Assembly: GCA_947062645.1 (NCBI GenBank)
Contig: CAMSQT010000085.1
Span: 1 to 5,853, forward strand
Source of the DNA: an uncultured Clostridium sp.
Lineage (GTDB): Bacteria; Bacillota; Clostridia; TANB77; CAG-508
Reading direction: 5' to 3'
Length of the DNA stretch: 5,853 nucleotides
The notes below the pieces were generated by a model. The model did not search any database. It was not told where the DNA came from and saw only the letters and a list, made by a program, of their open reading frames with translations. Position 1 is the first letter of the stretch. Each line of letters opens with the position of its first letter. Positions 5,833-5,853 of this stretch are shown here, piece after piece. The position numbers and the translations under genes were made by a program.

Positions 5833-5853
5833 GTGCAATTGGGGACGTTTCTT
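5833..5853. repeat. Possible partial dispersed repeat at the window edge
   Basis: GTGCAATTGGGGACGTTTCT stands out as G-rich in an A/T-rich setting. It resembles, from memory, the short GGGGACGGTTCTT-type dispersed repeats seen in many Bacillota genomes. Only one end is in view, so neither boundaries nor hairpin structure can be tested. A repeat here would also explain why the contig stops. Confidence 0.35.

Noticed and set aside
1..5853. GC-skew switch at the DnaA region as proof of an origin
   Set aside because: Counting G and C on sample lines, only parts of lepA show G above C on the plus strand while the rhodanese gene and the right side show C above G; this is gene-level variation and runs against the expected direction for an origin.

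Overview
The window reads as a low-G+C (roughly 30 percent by eye) chromosomal fragment of a Bacillota/Clostridia-like bacterium, most probably a metagenomic or draft contig. Supporting signs are the A/T-rich codon choice, strong AAGGAG-type ribosome binding sites, U-tract terminators, a sigma-A style promoter, and UGA used as a stop (end of the gene at 4009), which argues against a Mycoplasma-type code. All genes lie on the minus strand.

The first 49 bases are not biological. They match the Illumina P5/TruSeq read-1 adapter with an 8-base i5 index, so the genome starts at position 50. From there to 1762 is lepA (elongation factor 4), complete at its N-terminus but missing about 30 C-terminal residues; its frame runs open into the adapter. 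Upstream of it are a terminator (1804-1843) and a small single-domain rhodanese gene (1830-2165).

The stretch 2166-2723 (558 bp) has no convincing gene but is not empty. It holds three perfect TTATNCACA-type DnaA boxes, a fourth matching the relaxed consensus TTWTNCACA, several one-mismatch boxes, and three GTTACA repeats exactly 11 bp apart in a very T-rich background. This resembles a replication origin or a DnaA-binding control region, although no strand switch and no dnaA or dnaN is visible. It ends at a terminator (2647-2690) for the genes to its right.

From 5758 down to 2724 lies a probable operon with a good promoter at 5799-5827. In order of transcription it holds an HD-domain hydrolase gene split by a one-base frameshift (5758-4780), a DUF1294 small membrane protein (4754-4443), a lysine-rich single-pass membrane protein of unknown function (4428-4009), and a 442-residue protein (4052-2724). 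The last appears to have a transglutaminase-like Cys-His-Asp core interrupted by about 200 residues of YD-rich repeats. It overlaps the single-pass gene by 44 bp, suggesting the two products work together. The far right edge (from about 5833) looks like part of a dispersed repeat, which would explain why the contig stops there.

The most interesting points are the DnaA-box/iteron-like intergenic region and the interrupted transglutaminase-like protein with its coupled membrane partner. The adapter and the frameshift are quality issues that anyone using the sequence should know about.
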